Source: Tagetes erecta
Taxonomy: Eukaryota; Streptophyta; Magnoliopsida; Asterales; Asteraceae
Direction: 5' to 3'
DNA: 64,000 nucleotides
Assembly (NCBI GenBank): GCA_030867185.1
Contig: CM061489.1
Location: 48,843,405 to 48,907,404 of the forward strand
Both the position numbers and the translations under genes were made by a program. The notes beneath the pieces were generated by a model. It saw nothing but the letters and a program-made list of their open reading frames with translations, was not told the origin of the DNA and searched no databases. Below are positions 1 through 12,039 of the stretch, in pieces; position 1 is the first letter of the stretch; each line of letters begins with the position of its first letter.

Positions 1-81
1 CATTATACTATGTATTTTTAGTTTCCATGCACACGAATAAAAATACTGAACAACCAAATACACCATGTGCAAGATTATTGC

Positions 82-3000
82 CTTGTAAACAGGTCCGAAG
101 CCTCCTTCCCCTATTTTGCTTGTAGCATCAAAGTTTCTTGTAGCGGTTTTTAGTTGTTTCAAAGTAAATGATATCGTTTTCAGTTCCACCCCTTGAAAAT
201 CTGTTCATAGCACATCATTCACATAAACAAAGACCGCATTATAAGAAAATTTCAGACAGATTATACTTTAAGGGTGTTCAAGGCCCGGTGGCCACTTTTG
301 ACTAAAATTGTAGGTCAAACAACTGGTTGGTTCCATTTTGGTGGTTTAACTGTTAAGTTCCAGCAGTTTGAACTTTTTTTTGCAAAAATATGAATTTATA
401 TCAAAATGATAAAGATGCTTCATAACTACAATACATCTAAATATTCCCAAAATGAAAAGAAATACGTAAACAATGAATGTCAATGGCCAGTTTGGTTAGC
501 AGTTCCATGTTTCAAACCGGATCCAACCATTAAAACTGCCAACATGCTTTTGTTCAAGCAGTTCGGTCGGTTTCAATGGTTTTGGAACACCCCTACATCC
601 TATTGCTTAGGCATATATGAAATTCACAAGTAAAGCCATACCATTATCATTCCATTTTCCGCCTTTTGCAAACCATTTCCACCAGATGAGTCCCAAGATT
701 ATCAACACGAGACACAACCCCATAATTGCAAAACCAACATAAGCAACTGTGTTTTTCCTCCCATGTATTGAACAGGTTTTAGAATCTGTTTGCAAGAGTT
801 TACTAATAAGCCACTATGAGAGTAAATAATTCACACAAGAATATCACAGGAAAAGTGTCTATCATAAGTAGTTTTAAACAAAGCTTTGTGTACAGTTAAA
901 AGAAGCCTAATTCTAGATACGAAGCACTATAGCGTGTCATCATAAGGAACATGCTGGATTTTAGTCAGCAACATGAAAGTTAAGTTAAGCATGTTATGTA
1001 CAATGCTGATTGAAAGTCTTCAGCCAGATAATATGGAAAAGCTCAAAAGCATGGTACCCAGAAATATTGAAACAAAACATAAGTCCATAAACATTAAAGG
1101 TTCTATGATAAATGAATTACAAATAACCAAAATTGAGGTTTATCATTTTAATAGAAGCTTTCTAAATCTATTTCTTTACTATGATTAGACAATATAGCAA
1201 AGTACGATGTTGTTTGATTTATTTTTGAAAGCGCATCATACAAGGTTTTAAACACAGTTAAAATTTCATTTACGAAAACCAATTTATATTATTTTATTTT
1301 AGAAAGTAGTTTAGTTATTGTAAGAGAATGTTATAAGTTGTTTTTTAAATGAATCAAACAGTTCTGTTAAACAAACAAACTACATTTAATCAAAATGAAA
1401 ACATTCAAGCATTCAAATTGCGTTACACACATTTGACATCTAGTACGTTTATCGTGAAAACAATATGGTTAATTTTAGGGGTAACTTTGTAGAAACTAAC
1501 CAAGTTTTTGTTACATTTCTGTAACATTTCCCCTTAACGTTACGTGAAGTCCTAAAAGTTTATCAGATAAAGAAGAGTAGCAATTCATGCGTATCAGAAT
1601 TACACAGCAACTATGCATGACAATAACAATGTATCACGATAAATAGAACATGGCTAAGACTAGGAATTCAAATAATAGAGTGCCAATAAGAATCAAGCAA
1701 CAAATGAACATGTCTATTAACCAAGATATACCAATGAGCTAGTAGTAGCCAATATCAATAATTTGGTAATTTTTTATAAGATCGCATGTGCGCTAGGCTC
1801 TAAATGCACGGAGTAGCCATGGAGAGGTGTGAGCACACACATCGGCATCCACATGTAGCCAATATCTCAGGACCGATCCATACACCTCTTACAATATATA
1901 GCTAACACCATCTAGAGTCATGATGGTCTGAGTCATGCAGCTAAATACCAGTATCATATGCATATTGTCAAGACGCGTTCAAACCACCCGAAATTTGGCT
2001 GAAAAATCAGTCAAATATTGTTGCGCTTCTGGAACGTTCTAGGATGTCCTAGGACCAGCCTAGAGCATCCATAATGTTGTTGCACTTCTGGAACGTTCTA
2101 GGATGTCCTAGGACCAGCCTAAAACATCCATGAAAGGGGCTGGAAATATCTTCAATCGTCTAGTTCAAAGACCTAGAAACATCCCTCAAAATAACACTTG
2201 AGAATTGTCTAGATTTTTCATGAAAGTGTTTTAAATATCTCGCTTAGAAACATCTAGATTAGAACTCTCTAGAGTTAGCTAGGACATTTAATTTGTTAGT
2301 ATAAATAGGTGGTCTTGGATCATTTCCAAACCACCTCCAAAATCTGATCATTCACATATTGTAAGGCTTTTAAGCTCTTTGTACTTTAATATAAATTATA
2401 CTTGTCCACAAAGCTTGATCTTAATTCAATCGCTTCCGCATCACTGCATTGTTGAAACTAAAGGTTGATTTTAGAGCACATCTAAGAGCCACACGTGAGT
2501 CAAGTGATTAGCTCTGTGACAATATGCTACCTCTATGGGTAGTTCTAGACCCAGGTTTCTAGGTTAAGTAAAAGTGCATTGTATTCCAAGACAAGTTATT
2601 ATGTTAAGAAGTACCATTAGGCATCTAAGTAGTAGATTTACTGGTGATCATATAGCTTCTATGAGCATGTGTTAATGAAGTTGGGGCTTCTACGAACTGC
2701 GTACCAGTATTCGTACCGCGTACCAGAGCGTGACGTGATCCATGTGACTATGGTTTAAACCTCCAAGAAGATATAGAGCAAATCAACTTTTTTCTAATGA
2801 AAATGGTGGAAGAGGATATCATCAATGAGAGCAATCAGCTTTTGGAAGACTCAATTCCAACAAAAGAGATGATTTAGGAATAAGATGCTAACTTCAAAAA
2901 TCAAATGACCCGAGTTGGTCATCAAGCTCTAGCCAAGAAGATAAAGCAATAGAATAACAAGAAAAGATGACAACGCAAAATCAAGATTCCTCAAGAATAA

Positions 3001-5299
3001 GGAAAGATCAATCGTGCTTCAAATGAGTTGGAGTAGATTTACCTTTACTAAGTAAATGATACAATCTATTAGATGATTCGGGGGAGCAACTGAAAGAGTG
3101 TCTGAATGGAAGGAAATATGCCGGTTCATCCAACAAAGAAAGTCTAAGTAAAATCCAGATGTCAATGACAACCAAAGTCAATTAGCCTAAGATGAAGCGG
3201 AGGATGGAATCAGTGCACCTTATGGAATAGCTGTCAAGTGGTAAATCTGCAGAGGAGCACTTGGTTTGACAAATGTCCTAACTATCTTAGATGTTGGCGT
3301 TCCTGCTAAAAATCTTTTTGTTTATACCTACAAAGATTTGGAGATCAAATCTTCTTACAAAATCAAAGACAATCGGATTCGAACCTACGTAGAAAAACTT
3401 CAACAGATTTACAGTCTGTCGCTTTTGACCACTCGGCCACTCTCCCCTTCCCGGGCCGAGGCCCCCCTTCGTAGCTTCTGGGGCTTCTTCCTCGAGTCTT
3501 GCATGATCGCGCACTCGACGAAAGAGCTTTACAAGCTTAAGATCATGATGTTTGTTAAGGATATATTTCCTTTAATGAAACATCATTTGCATTTAATGAA
3601 ATGTGTTTACATTTAATGTTTGTAAAAGAAACTGAAGTGAATTCTACAAGAAGCGTAGTTACGATGAATATTGCACATGTAATAATAAGTGAGTTTGAAT
3701 GCACAATTCGGGCATATATACCCTCCTTAACAATCGAGGGAAACATTCGCTCAATAACTAGAACTCAATCATTTAATAAGAAAGAAAACAATGGTTAACA
3801 ATCTCAACTTATGTGTGAAACTAACCCACTTAGAAGGTGATAAGTGTTGAGTGAATATCCTTATTAGTCTTTTAAGCGGACTTGTCATGCTTATTTTATA
3901 CTATTTTGCATTCAGGTGTTGAGTTCAAGAATTCATAGTGCTTCTTTAGTAGAAAAAATTTAAATATTAAACAAAATTTTGAAAGTGTGCTCATCCCCTT
4001 ACACTTATTTCGATAACCTATAGTCCTATACGACTAACATTGTATATAGCGGTGACAGCTTCGACCCTTTTCCTTATGGATGAGTTGATTTTGTAATCCT
4101 AAATAGGTCTAAATAAAATTTTAATCTAAAAGGGGAACGGTTTAAGCAAGCTAAAAGTCACCAAAACTATATTTAGAGTAAATTACATTTTTTGGCCTTT
4201 GTAATAGGCCAAATTGCAGGTTTTGGCCTTTTCTTTAAATTTTTACACTGAACGACCTTTGTTTAAATTAAAGGGTCGGTTTTTGGCCTTTAACTTAACG
4301 GTCGTTAAGTTTTCCCGTTAAGTTTCCTCATGTGCCAAGCACATGAGGGTATTTTTGTCATTTTACACTTAAATACAATCTACCCCTTAACACCCCCCAC
4401 TTCTTCTTCTTCTTCATGGTTCATCCCATACCGGAAAAAAAACCCCACCACCACCACCACCACCGGTTCTTTTGATCCCATAACCACAACCTTTCTTTCT
4501 CGATCAACTCCACCGGAAAAAAACAACCACCACTACCACCTCTTCAATTGAAGCCCTAAACACCACAAACCGCCACAAATTAACTCCCATAAAAAACAAC
4601 CGTCACCACCATCGGTTCCTCCGATCTTCCTCTCATCCCTCAACCACCACCTTTCTTTCTCGATCAACTCTACCTGAAAAAACCACTACCACCACCACCT
4701 CTTCAATTGAAGCCCTAAACACCACTTCCACCATCTGTACGATTCGAAGCAGATCTAGTTTTGTTTCACCTTCATTACCTTCAACAAACGTTTAGAAAAC
4801 ATTTACATCTTCATCCGTACGATTCGAAATCAACAATCGTTCGATCTCCCCAAACAGATCCATATCTTTAGTGTCTAATCAGTTGCAGTGTTTAAAATGA
4901 TGGTGTTTCATGATTTGCGAAGAGATGGTTGGTGGTAGTTGTTCATGGTGGTGAGATTGAGGGGAAGATGATGATGAAGATAAAATGGTGAAGGATGAAA
5001 GAAGAAGTAGAAGGAATAAGGAAGGGTCTGGAAGTTGCAGTGGTTGTGTTGGATAAAGTGCATGTTTAGGATTGCTTATTTGCACCTCCTTTTAACTTAT
5101 AACTTATGGAGATGTTAATAAGTTAAAAAAATAATGTTTGGCAAGTGAGTTGAAAAGGAGTTTTGGTGCATAAAAAAGGAGAAAAGGAGAAGTTAGGGGG
5201 AGTGACTTCTTAGAAAAGGAGATTGAAAAGGAGATAAAGAGAAGTTAATAAGCAATCCCAAACATGGCCAAAGAGGGTGGCGTGGGTAAGGGTAAACTT

Positions 5300-5353
<54 letters not shown>

Positions 5354-8300
5354 GGGAAAATAACAAAAATACCCTCATGTGCTTGGCACATGAGGAAACT
5401 TAACAAGATAACTTAACGACCGTTAAGTTAAAGGCCAAAAACCGACCCTTTAATTTAAACAAAGGTCGTTCAGTGTAAAAATTTAAAGAAAAAACCAAAA
5501 CCTGTCATATAGCATATTACAAAGGCCAAAAAATATAATTTACTCCTATATTTATATTGCAACCATACTCTTATTGCGTTCTATTTAAAGACTTTATTTT
5601 GTCCTCATTACTACAATGTTTACTTCGTGATAATATCAATATTCTAAGAAATGGAAAATCACTAAATCAGTATTTGAGGGTCAACCCAACAAGAACAATG
5701 GCCAAATGAAACCATAAAAAAATGACTCAGTTCAACACAAAAACACAAACTTTTGACCCGTTTACCCAAAGCTACCCATCTTCCACTTCAAAATACTTGT
5801 TAAAACAAGAAATCTATAAGTTAGATTATAGTAAGATGTATGATACTCACATGGGTTAACAGAGATAGCCGATACGAGGGGCCCATAGCGTCCTCTCTTG
5901 GGAAAACGTGTTGTGCCTTTACCAGCCCAGTAAAAGCGTATCTCTAAGATGTTATTTATCACACTTGCATTTAAGGGTACTACAAGAGGCTTTCCTATCC
6001 CAACCTCATCTTCAATATTGAAGTCCCTTTTAACAAGTTCTCCCTGAATTTAAAAAAATTTAGTGCCTAAGTAGGATGCAAAAAAAACTAATTTAGCCGG
6101 GTTATCACCTGTATATAGATATTAAATATCCGCCTGCCAAGACTTCTGTATGTAGTATCATTTGTATACTGTATTTCAGCAAAGTGAAGATTAACAACGT
6201 AATCACCATTTTGTAAACAATAGCTGACATAAGTAAGAGAGAGAGGGGAGAGGCGTGCTGTTGTGTAAAGAGATGGCAGGTTGTTTCTTTCATCATTTTG
6301 CAAAGAGTCTACATAAAGATTTGTTTGAATATTGTCATCAAGGAAGTCTCCAGTGCTACTAAGTCCCCAATTATTTTTACTACTTTTATGGAAACTTCCT
6401 GCACCGCCATCAAACAAGGCATCTCCTTCATAAGCAACATCTTTACTACCTTCTTTAACCTTCAAATCATTCCCCCCACTATTAATATGTAAGGAACATC
6501 CATCTGTCACAAATAAAAAAAAACTGATAATAGTAAATGTAAAATCACATAAATGGGGACCCATTAGCACAACTTAAATAACCAACATGGATAAGATCCA
6601 ACTTGTTTTGATAAAGAGGGCAACAGCAGAGACTTATATGCCTTTATCTATATCACTCCTAACTGAATATGATGCAAGCATCACAACTTTCAGCATAGTG
6701 GGTTCATAAACACAAAAACGGGGAAGCATTTATACATTGTTAAGAGACTAAGAAATTCAAAGATGTAGTAAAAACCACTTACATCTAGGACACCTGGCAT
6801 CCGTTGTGCATGGAAGTATATCCTGTCTATTTATGATGTAAATGTAAGAGAGGGGAAAGAAAAAGATGGGCATTAATGTAGTATATAAAAAGCATGACTC
6901 CGCAGATGATAAAACAATTACGATGGACATAATTAGAAATAATGAGAAACGGAATATGTTCAAGCAAACAACAAAAATAGATATTGCGACTTCAAGTCAC
7001 AAGTACTGGTTCCATTAAAACAAATCTCAACACCCTCATAGAACATACCAATACGTTATACTTACAATGTGTTCCCTGATGAAGAACTTTTAAACAGGTT
7101 AAGGTATAGATTCCTGAAATGTACATAAAAGTGATCGCTATTACCAACTTGAAGAAATGTCAAAAGTCACATAAGAGAGGAAAATATGAAGGCTACAGAG
7201 ATAATCTTTCTCACATGTTGGGTCGGCATGTAGGTCGATCAGGTCCTTGCAGAGTAAAATTGTTGTAGGACAGGTCACTAAATTAAATGAAATCAAACAT
7301 GAAACCTTTTTTAATGTTACTTTATCAGCTAATAATGCAAGTGATAAAAGCAGATAAACATCTTTGACTTAACAAATAAAATGGATTAAATTTCGATTCA
7401 TAACCCACCAGAATCTTGTTGCAAATCAACAATGTTCTTTTTTATGGTATTCGTACAAGTGCCAAGATGAGTGGGACGTGCAGGTTGCTTAACAGGTCAA
7501 AACAGATTTGGACGGACTGGTCAAAACGGGTAGGGTCAGGTTGACCTACAAAACTTTTTTGCCCACTTTTTAAAAAGTAGTAATATTTATGCGCCAATAA
7601 TGATAACGCAAACAAACTTAACATAAGAATAATCAAAATCATTGAACAAAATCGACTTAGGAGGTTATATGCCTCAAAAATAGATACTGGTAGACTTTCG
7701 ACCCGGCCCTCAAGAAGTTTCGCCATGTCTATTAGCTAGCTTTTCTTATTTGACCCATTTGAGATGAAACTTCTAGAGAAACAACTTTGAGGTGAAACAA
7801 TTTTGAAGCTGAAAGCTAATCCACTACACTTTAAAGTAAAACTGCATCCCTTCATCCGTATAATATCCAGAAAATAGACATACATGGTAGCTCCTTCAAT
7901 CAAAAGTGTGTCTGGTATATCCCCGCTTAGCATGTTACCAGTTAAAAACCTGTTCAGACCACATTACATGTCTAATAAATGAGAAACACATACATATGCA
8001 TATGCGTATTCAGTATGCACATACGTATTCAATTAACATATACATATATAATATGCACAAAGTTCAAATATCCTCAAAAATAGAATTAACTTGGTTATAC
8101 TTACACGTAACGCAAGCTCCTACCAATGATGTCACGTGATATTCCCCCGATCAACTTGTTAAAGCTGACATCCCTGTTCGAATAAAAGTATAATAGATAG
8201 ATACCAATGGTTATATTGACTTAACAGATCACAATCCATATTTTCATATGCTAGTATAGCTACTCAATAACAAATTATGTTGCATACCAAAGTTATTACT

Positions 8301-11300
8301 GTCACCTACTCATTCTGGGAGTCAGCACACACATCATTTTTTAGCAATAACATATCAATGGAATCATGGCATGTGCTACTTACAATAACTGAAGATCTCG
8401 TCTTTGCCAAATATAAGCAGGTATCTCTCCAGAAATGTTGCAGTTTCTCAATACACTGTACACCACGACAAAAGTGCATCAAATTCTATGGTACGTATTC
8501 AACTATCCATAACTAGAGGTGGCAAAGTGAGAGAGTTCATTAACAGGTCAAAATGGGAGATTATTGGTTTCATTTCATAAATAATCTAATTTCTTTAATA
8601 AAATGATAAGGAGGTTTTATGTACTACAATACAATCTGCGTAGCTTTTAGCCATTTGGCATGTTTTCTTTTAAACTAACTCTTTAATGCATGGCCCGAGC
8701 CGACCCATTTATCGGAAGGAATTGCCACCTCCACATTCGATAGTAAGTACAGACCAGAACCTTCTACATACAGTGTTTGTAAACCAATAGCATTATCTAA
8801 CAAAGGGAATCTCTGTGTTGGTCCACTTATTTCACAAATTCTCCTGCAGAGTGTTAATCATTTCCCATTACACAAAATAAAAAAAAATGAAGGAAAGAAA
8901 AAAAGAAAAAAAAGAGTCATAAGCAGTTAACATTATCTACACTCACACATCAGTTAAATTCTGAAGGGAAATGAGTGAAGGAATTGGTCCCAAAAGCCCA
9001 GTCCCAATTAGCTCTCTTCAAAAACAAATAGATAAAAAAATGAATGGCAATAAATATGCTGCAAAATTGCATATTTTAATATTTGCTTCAGTATTGTATC
9101 ATGATTGGAAACAGATCTTACAATTTATTGAGTTGTTTCCAATTCTCTATGAAATTCGGTATGGACCCTCTTAAGTTGTTGTCACTTATCCTGCTGTACA
9201 ATAAAGAAATTTTTCTCAGTTAAAGTACACCTCAGACGCTAGTGCAAACGAAACTATTTTAAAACAAATAGGCTTAGGTGAAACCGGCCACTTCTCAATT
9301 TCTCATCTTTCAACTTATGTGGATTCATAAATTTTTCATTAACAACAATTATTATGACTATGTAGGACTTGATAACAAAAACCACATATGGAAAATGTAG
9401 TAGCTTATTAGCAATGTGCAAGTGTTTACAAATCTTTCATATTTCTCAATTCAGCAAGTGACACTGGCAAAGTTCCTGTCAGCTGGTTTGAGGATAAAAT
9501 CCTGGAGCAAAGTATCAAGAAACAGAATAAATTATAAATACATCATTAGTTGAAGAACAAACAAAATGAGAGGTATCAGCCTTACAACGTTTGTAAGTTA
9601 ATTAATTTCCCCAGGTCAGTAGGAATCGTCCCAGAAAAGTTATTTGCTTCAAGGTTCCTGTTTAAAATGTATAGTTACATCACTATACATAACAATATTA
9701 TGCAAAGGTTTTCCTTAATCTAATGGTGATAAGTAAGCCAGATAATTGACTTATTATACATTTATACTATTGAATATGAGACCAAGGATAATAGATATAT
9801 GTTGACTTAAAGCGTATACTTCTGTTGTTGTTGTTCTCTTTAACATAAAGTTGTTATCTCATGTCTGCTTTTCGTGAAAAAATAGTGGTATCTTGGCAGC
9901 ATTAGATATTTGTGAAAGCTATTTAAGACCAAATAAAATAAAGTTGGTCTTTTATTCCACGAGCTCAATATTATGAAATAATTATCTAAATACTTTGCCT
10001 GTTAGTAACAAACAATACCATAAAAAAAACAAAAAATAAGACTTACAAATATGTCAGCGTTGTAATATTCCCCAATTCCCCTGGTATTTCTCCAGACAAG
10101 CGGTTTCCAAGAAGAGAGCTGCATAGTCAATGGTTCAATGCTATTACACAATTAAACTTAACTAAAAGATTCATAACTTAGGTTAATAAAAAAAATTTGT
10201 ATAAACAACTTCTTACATTGATTGCAACCGAGTTGAACCCAGTTCAGACGGTATGGTGCCACCAAGGTAATTGTAAGCAAAATCGCTGCAAAAAGTTAAA
10301 AATAATAATTATTCTTTCTAACATGCCAACTCATACCACTGCAGCTAGAAGATCAGTGCTTACATGGTTTGAAGGTAGGGAAGCTTTACGAGTTCAGATG
10401 GAAGCACACCACCTAGACTATAGTATTTATGTACGCTGCATTGATGAAAATACCGTCTGTATAATTCTTTCCAAAAAAACAAATACAGAAAACTTTTCGT
10501 TTAAAACTAATCACAAGTGAAAGATCCTTCATCCCATACCAAACAAGTTTAAAATCATTATAATATAAATAATGTCCTTTGATCCCATAACAAATATTAT
10601 ACTCTTGTTCGAAAACATTAGATAGATGTAGATTGAAACTAATTTCGGATTCTAAAACTATGATAAGAGGTTGTTGGTAACAAGTCAAACAGATATATAT
10701 TATGGGGAACATTTACAAGATAACTGAATGCAATGAAATGTCAAATGAGAACATTACATGCTGATGACATGACACGCGCTGGAATTGTCACTGTTGCAGT
10801 CTATGTCACACTGGACCTTGGCTTCAGCTTCAGGGTGGAGCTTCGGCACTTCAGTAATCGCTTCCAATTGACAAGAGTTTCCATTAAACCTCCAATTAGT
10901 TGCACCCATTAATGTCATTATTTGTTGAACACCTTCCACTAAACGAGAATAGTGAGTAAAATTATTAACCCCTTTAAAGAATGTTAACCATAAAAAATGT
11001 TCAGCTTCATTCCAGTGAGAAAATAACACCAAAAATCTATATTACTATTTGCACACTATAAATCTTAAACAGTGATTTAGATTTACATTCTCTAGAAAAA
11101 CGGTAGACGTAGATCAAAAGAACTTAAATGCTAAACCGGTTCCAACATTGACAGCATAGCCCTTAGGCCGCCAAACTACGACGAGAGTTTCGCCTTTTGA
11201 AGCGCCAGTCGCGTAGGGAGTGATTTTCAATCTCTTTGTAATTCAAACCAGTTATTACCTCAATTTTTTTTAATTCTTCCATTCATTTCATTTAAGCTTT

Positions 11301-11735
11301 TACACTAAAGTGACAGATTCTAACCCGAACTCAGGGTGGTCATTTGTCTTTAAGTAATTATTCAGTTCAAAGTTTTAAGAAGTATTGAATATTTAACCGT
11401 CCTTATTATTGGTCGCTACTGGTCTTAACTATCAAAATACATGCCAAATGCTGTGTGCCCCTTTTACTAAAAATAAAGCTTTGAGTCTTAGTCTCTCTCA
11501 ATTTAACCTTACACACCATTTAGGACCATAAATAACTAACTACAAATATAGAGTTGAGTTGACCTAATCAGCATCAATTAGAAATGACCATACAAATACC
11601 GATAAGAAAAAATTATCAGCATTGAAATTTTGATTAACTACCTTCGTCTTGTGGAAGCATAGAAGAAGCGAGTCGTATGAGCATGGTGAAGTTGAATGCT
11701 AGAAACACCATCAACACTGGTTTCATCATCATCAT
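82..11735 (-). CDS. LRR-malectin receptor-like kinase, 5' part (partial)
   Basis: Predicted plasma-membrane LRR receptor-like Ser/Thr kinase of the LRR-VIII-2 type (At1g53430/At1g07650-like). Exons as read, all phases consistent: 11642-11735, 10758-10938, 10217-10285, 10047-10118, 9586-9657, 9430-9501, 9122-9193, 8947-9015, 8772-8843, 8384-8455, 8105-8173, 7884-7949, 6783-6826, 6109-6503, 5851-6043, 642-785, 82-200. These give about 625 residues: signal peptide (1-25, four Met codons at the start), ten LRR exons of 66-72 bp (about 92-327, e.g. GNRLSGEIPGELGNITTL), malectin-like domain (about 342-537, e.g. GLSSTGDFLDDN and WAGKGTTRFPKRGRYGP), one membrane span (about 552-574, GFAIMGLCLVLIILGLIWW), and the kinase start with glycine loop IGEGGFGPVYK. 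The catalytic kinase part lies off the left edge. Oddities: the first family LRR exon is not seen, the exon before the malectin domain is short, CGG is SGG, and the last donor appears to be GC. Confidence 0.9.
271..594. mobile_element. MITE-like element in RLK intron
   Basis: Terminal inverted repeats AGGGTGTTC and GAACACCCCT bound about 324 bp inside the intron between the transmembrane and kinase exons. The interior carries mirrored CGGTTTCAATGG-like stretches. The ends resemble common hAT-type plant MITEs. I could not identify a clear 8-bp target duplication, so the class is tentative. Confidence 0.35.
786..1975. other. Left part of 5-kb RLK intron, nothing recognised
   Basis: AT-rich sequence between the transmembrane exon and the repeats further inside the same intron (intron 786-5850). 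No coding exon, RNA gene or clear repeat was seen. The small open frame at 973-1188 has no recognisable motif. Confidence 0.6.
1980..2723 (+). mobile_element. Possible degenerate LTR of a retrotransposon
   Basis: This stretch looks promoter-like: GTATAAATAG near 2299, then a leader running to TACCAGAGC near 2720, which resembles the 3' part of a primer-binding site complementary to initiator tRNA-Met. The sequence after it (2724-3360) has only short broken frames. No second LTR and no target duplication were found, so this is a weak call. Confidence 0.3.
2017..2134. repeat. 59-bp tandem duplication
   Basis: Two adjacent near-identical 59-bp units (2017-2075 and 2076-2134). Each carries TTCTGGAACGTTCTAGGATG followed by TCCTAGGACCAGCCTA. 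The core contains short palindromes (GGAACGTTCTAGG, TCCTAGGA). It lies inside the putative LTR remnant. Confidence 0.85.
3375..3446 (-). pseudogene. trnY: Truncated mitochondrial trnY(GUA) copy
   Basis: On the minus strand the sequence runs GGGAGAGTGGCCGAGTGG at the 5' end, then an anticodon arm with GACTGTAAATC (anticodon GTA), a long type-II variable arm, and a T arm GGTTCGAATCC. This matches the plant mitochondrial-type tRNA-Tyr as I remember it. Homology stops right after the T arm: the expected 3' acceptor strand, which should pair with GGGAGAG, is replaced by unrelated AT-rich sequence. The gene is therefore cut at its 3' end and is unlikely to work. It sits in an intron of the receptor kinase as part of a mitochondrial DNA insertion. 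Confidence 0.75.
3375..3545. other. Nuclear insertion of mitochondrial DNA (NUMT)
   Basis: About 170 bp of sequence much more GC-rich than its surroundings. It holds the truncated trnY and an adjoining stretch with CCCGGGCCGAGGCCCCCC and CGCGCACTCGACGAAAGAGC, in the style of plant mitochondrial intergenic DNA. The left edge is sharp at about 3375, inside the tRNA; the right edge near 3545 is approximate. Confidence 0.7.
4176..5545. mobile_element. Non-autonomous Mutator-like (MULE) element
   Basis: A 1,370-bp element with long terminal inverted repeats of roughly 190-200 bp. The left arm starts GAGTAAATTAC and the right arm ends ATAATTTACTC; both contain the mirrored CTCATGTGCCAAGCACATGAGG palindrome region and the TTAACGGTCGTTAAG motif. 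It is flanked by a perfect 9-bp target duplication CTATATTTA (4167-4175 and 5546-5554), the length expected for Mutator-type transposition. The interior is low complexity (CTT, CCA and AAT runs) with no transposase. It lies in the 5-kb intron of the receptor kinase. Confidence 0.88.
5302..5352. repeat. (AAT)n microsatellite
   Basis: About 17 uninterrupted TAA/AAT triplets inside the MULE element. Confidence 0.95.
8516..8731. mobile_element. Small hAT-like MITE in RLK intron
   Basis: Terminal inverted repeats GAGGTGGCAA and TTGCCACCTC bound about 216 bp between the LRR exons at 8384-8455 and 8772-8843. The ends look like common plant hAT MITEs. No clear target duplication was found. A more decayed stretch at about 7465-7725 in a neighbouring intron has a similar GGAGGTT-TATG core and may be related. 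Confidence 0.45.
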
Positions 11736-11953
11736 GATGTTGTATGTGTGTGATTTGATTTTGAATGTGTATGTGTAGTAGTTAATAAATTATCATGAAT
11801 GAATCTCGTAGAATAGAATTGTACAGCGTAAATCTTTGAACATGACTGCTATTTCATGCTTTTATCTTGTTTTTTTAATAATTTTATGTGGACTTGTGAC
11901 TAGTGACATTATAAAAATCTAACTTTCTTTTCAAATATTATATCATTACTTTA

Positions 11954-11956
<3 letters not shown>

Positions 11957-12038
<82 letters not shown>
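11957..12038. repeat. (ATT)n microsatellite
   Basis: About 27 near-perfect ATT triplets roughly 220 bp upstream of the receptor-kinase start codon. Confidence 0.95.

Positions 12039-12039
<1 letters not shown>

Noticed and set aside
3266..3616. 116-codon open frame
   Set aside because: It overlaps the mitochondrial insertion and its antisense frame; it exists because of the GC-rich tRNA region and shows no protein domain.
4330..5085. Open frames rich in Ser, Thr and Pro
   Set aside because: They are translations of CTT, CCA and AAT runs inside the MULE element.
10413..10712. Open frame as the missing LRR exon of the receptor kinase
   Set aside because: IKGHYLYYND is faintly like the family KGQNL start, but no leucine-rich pattern follows and no splice sites fit.
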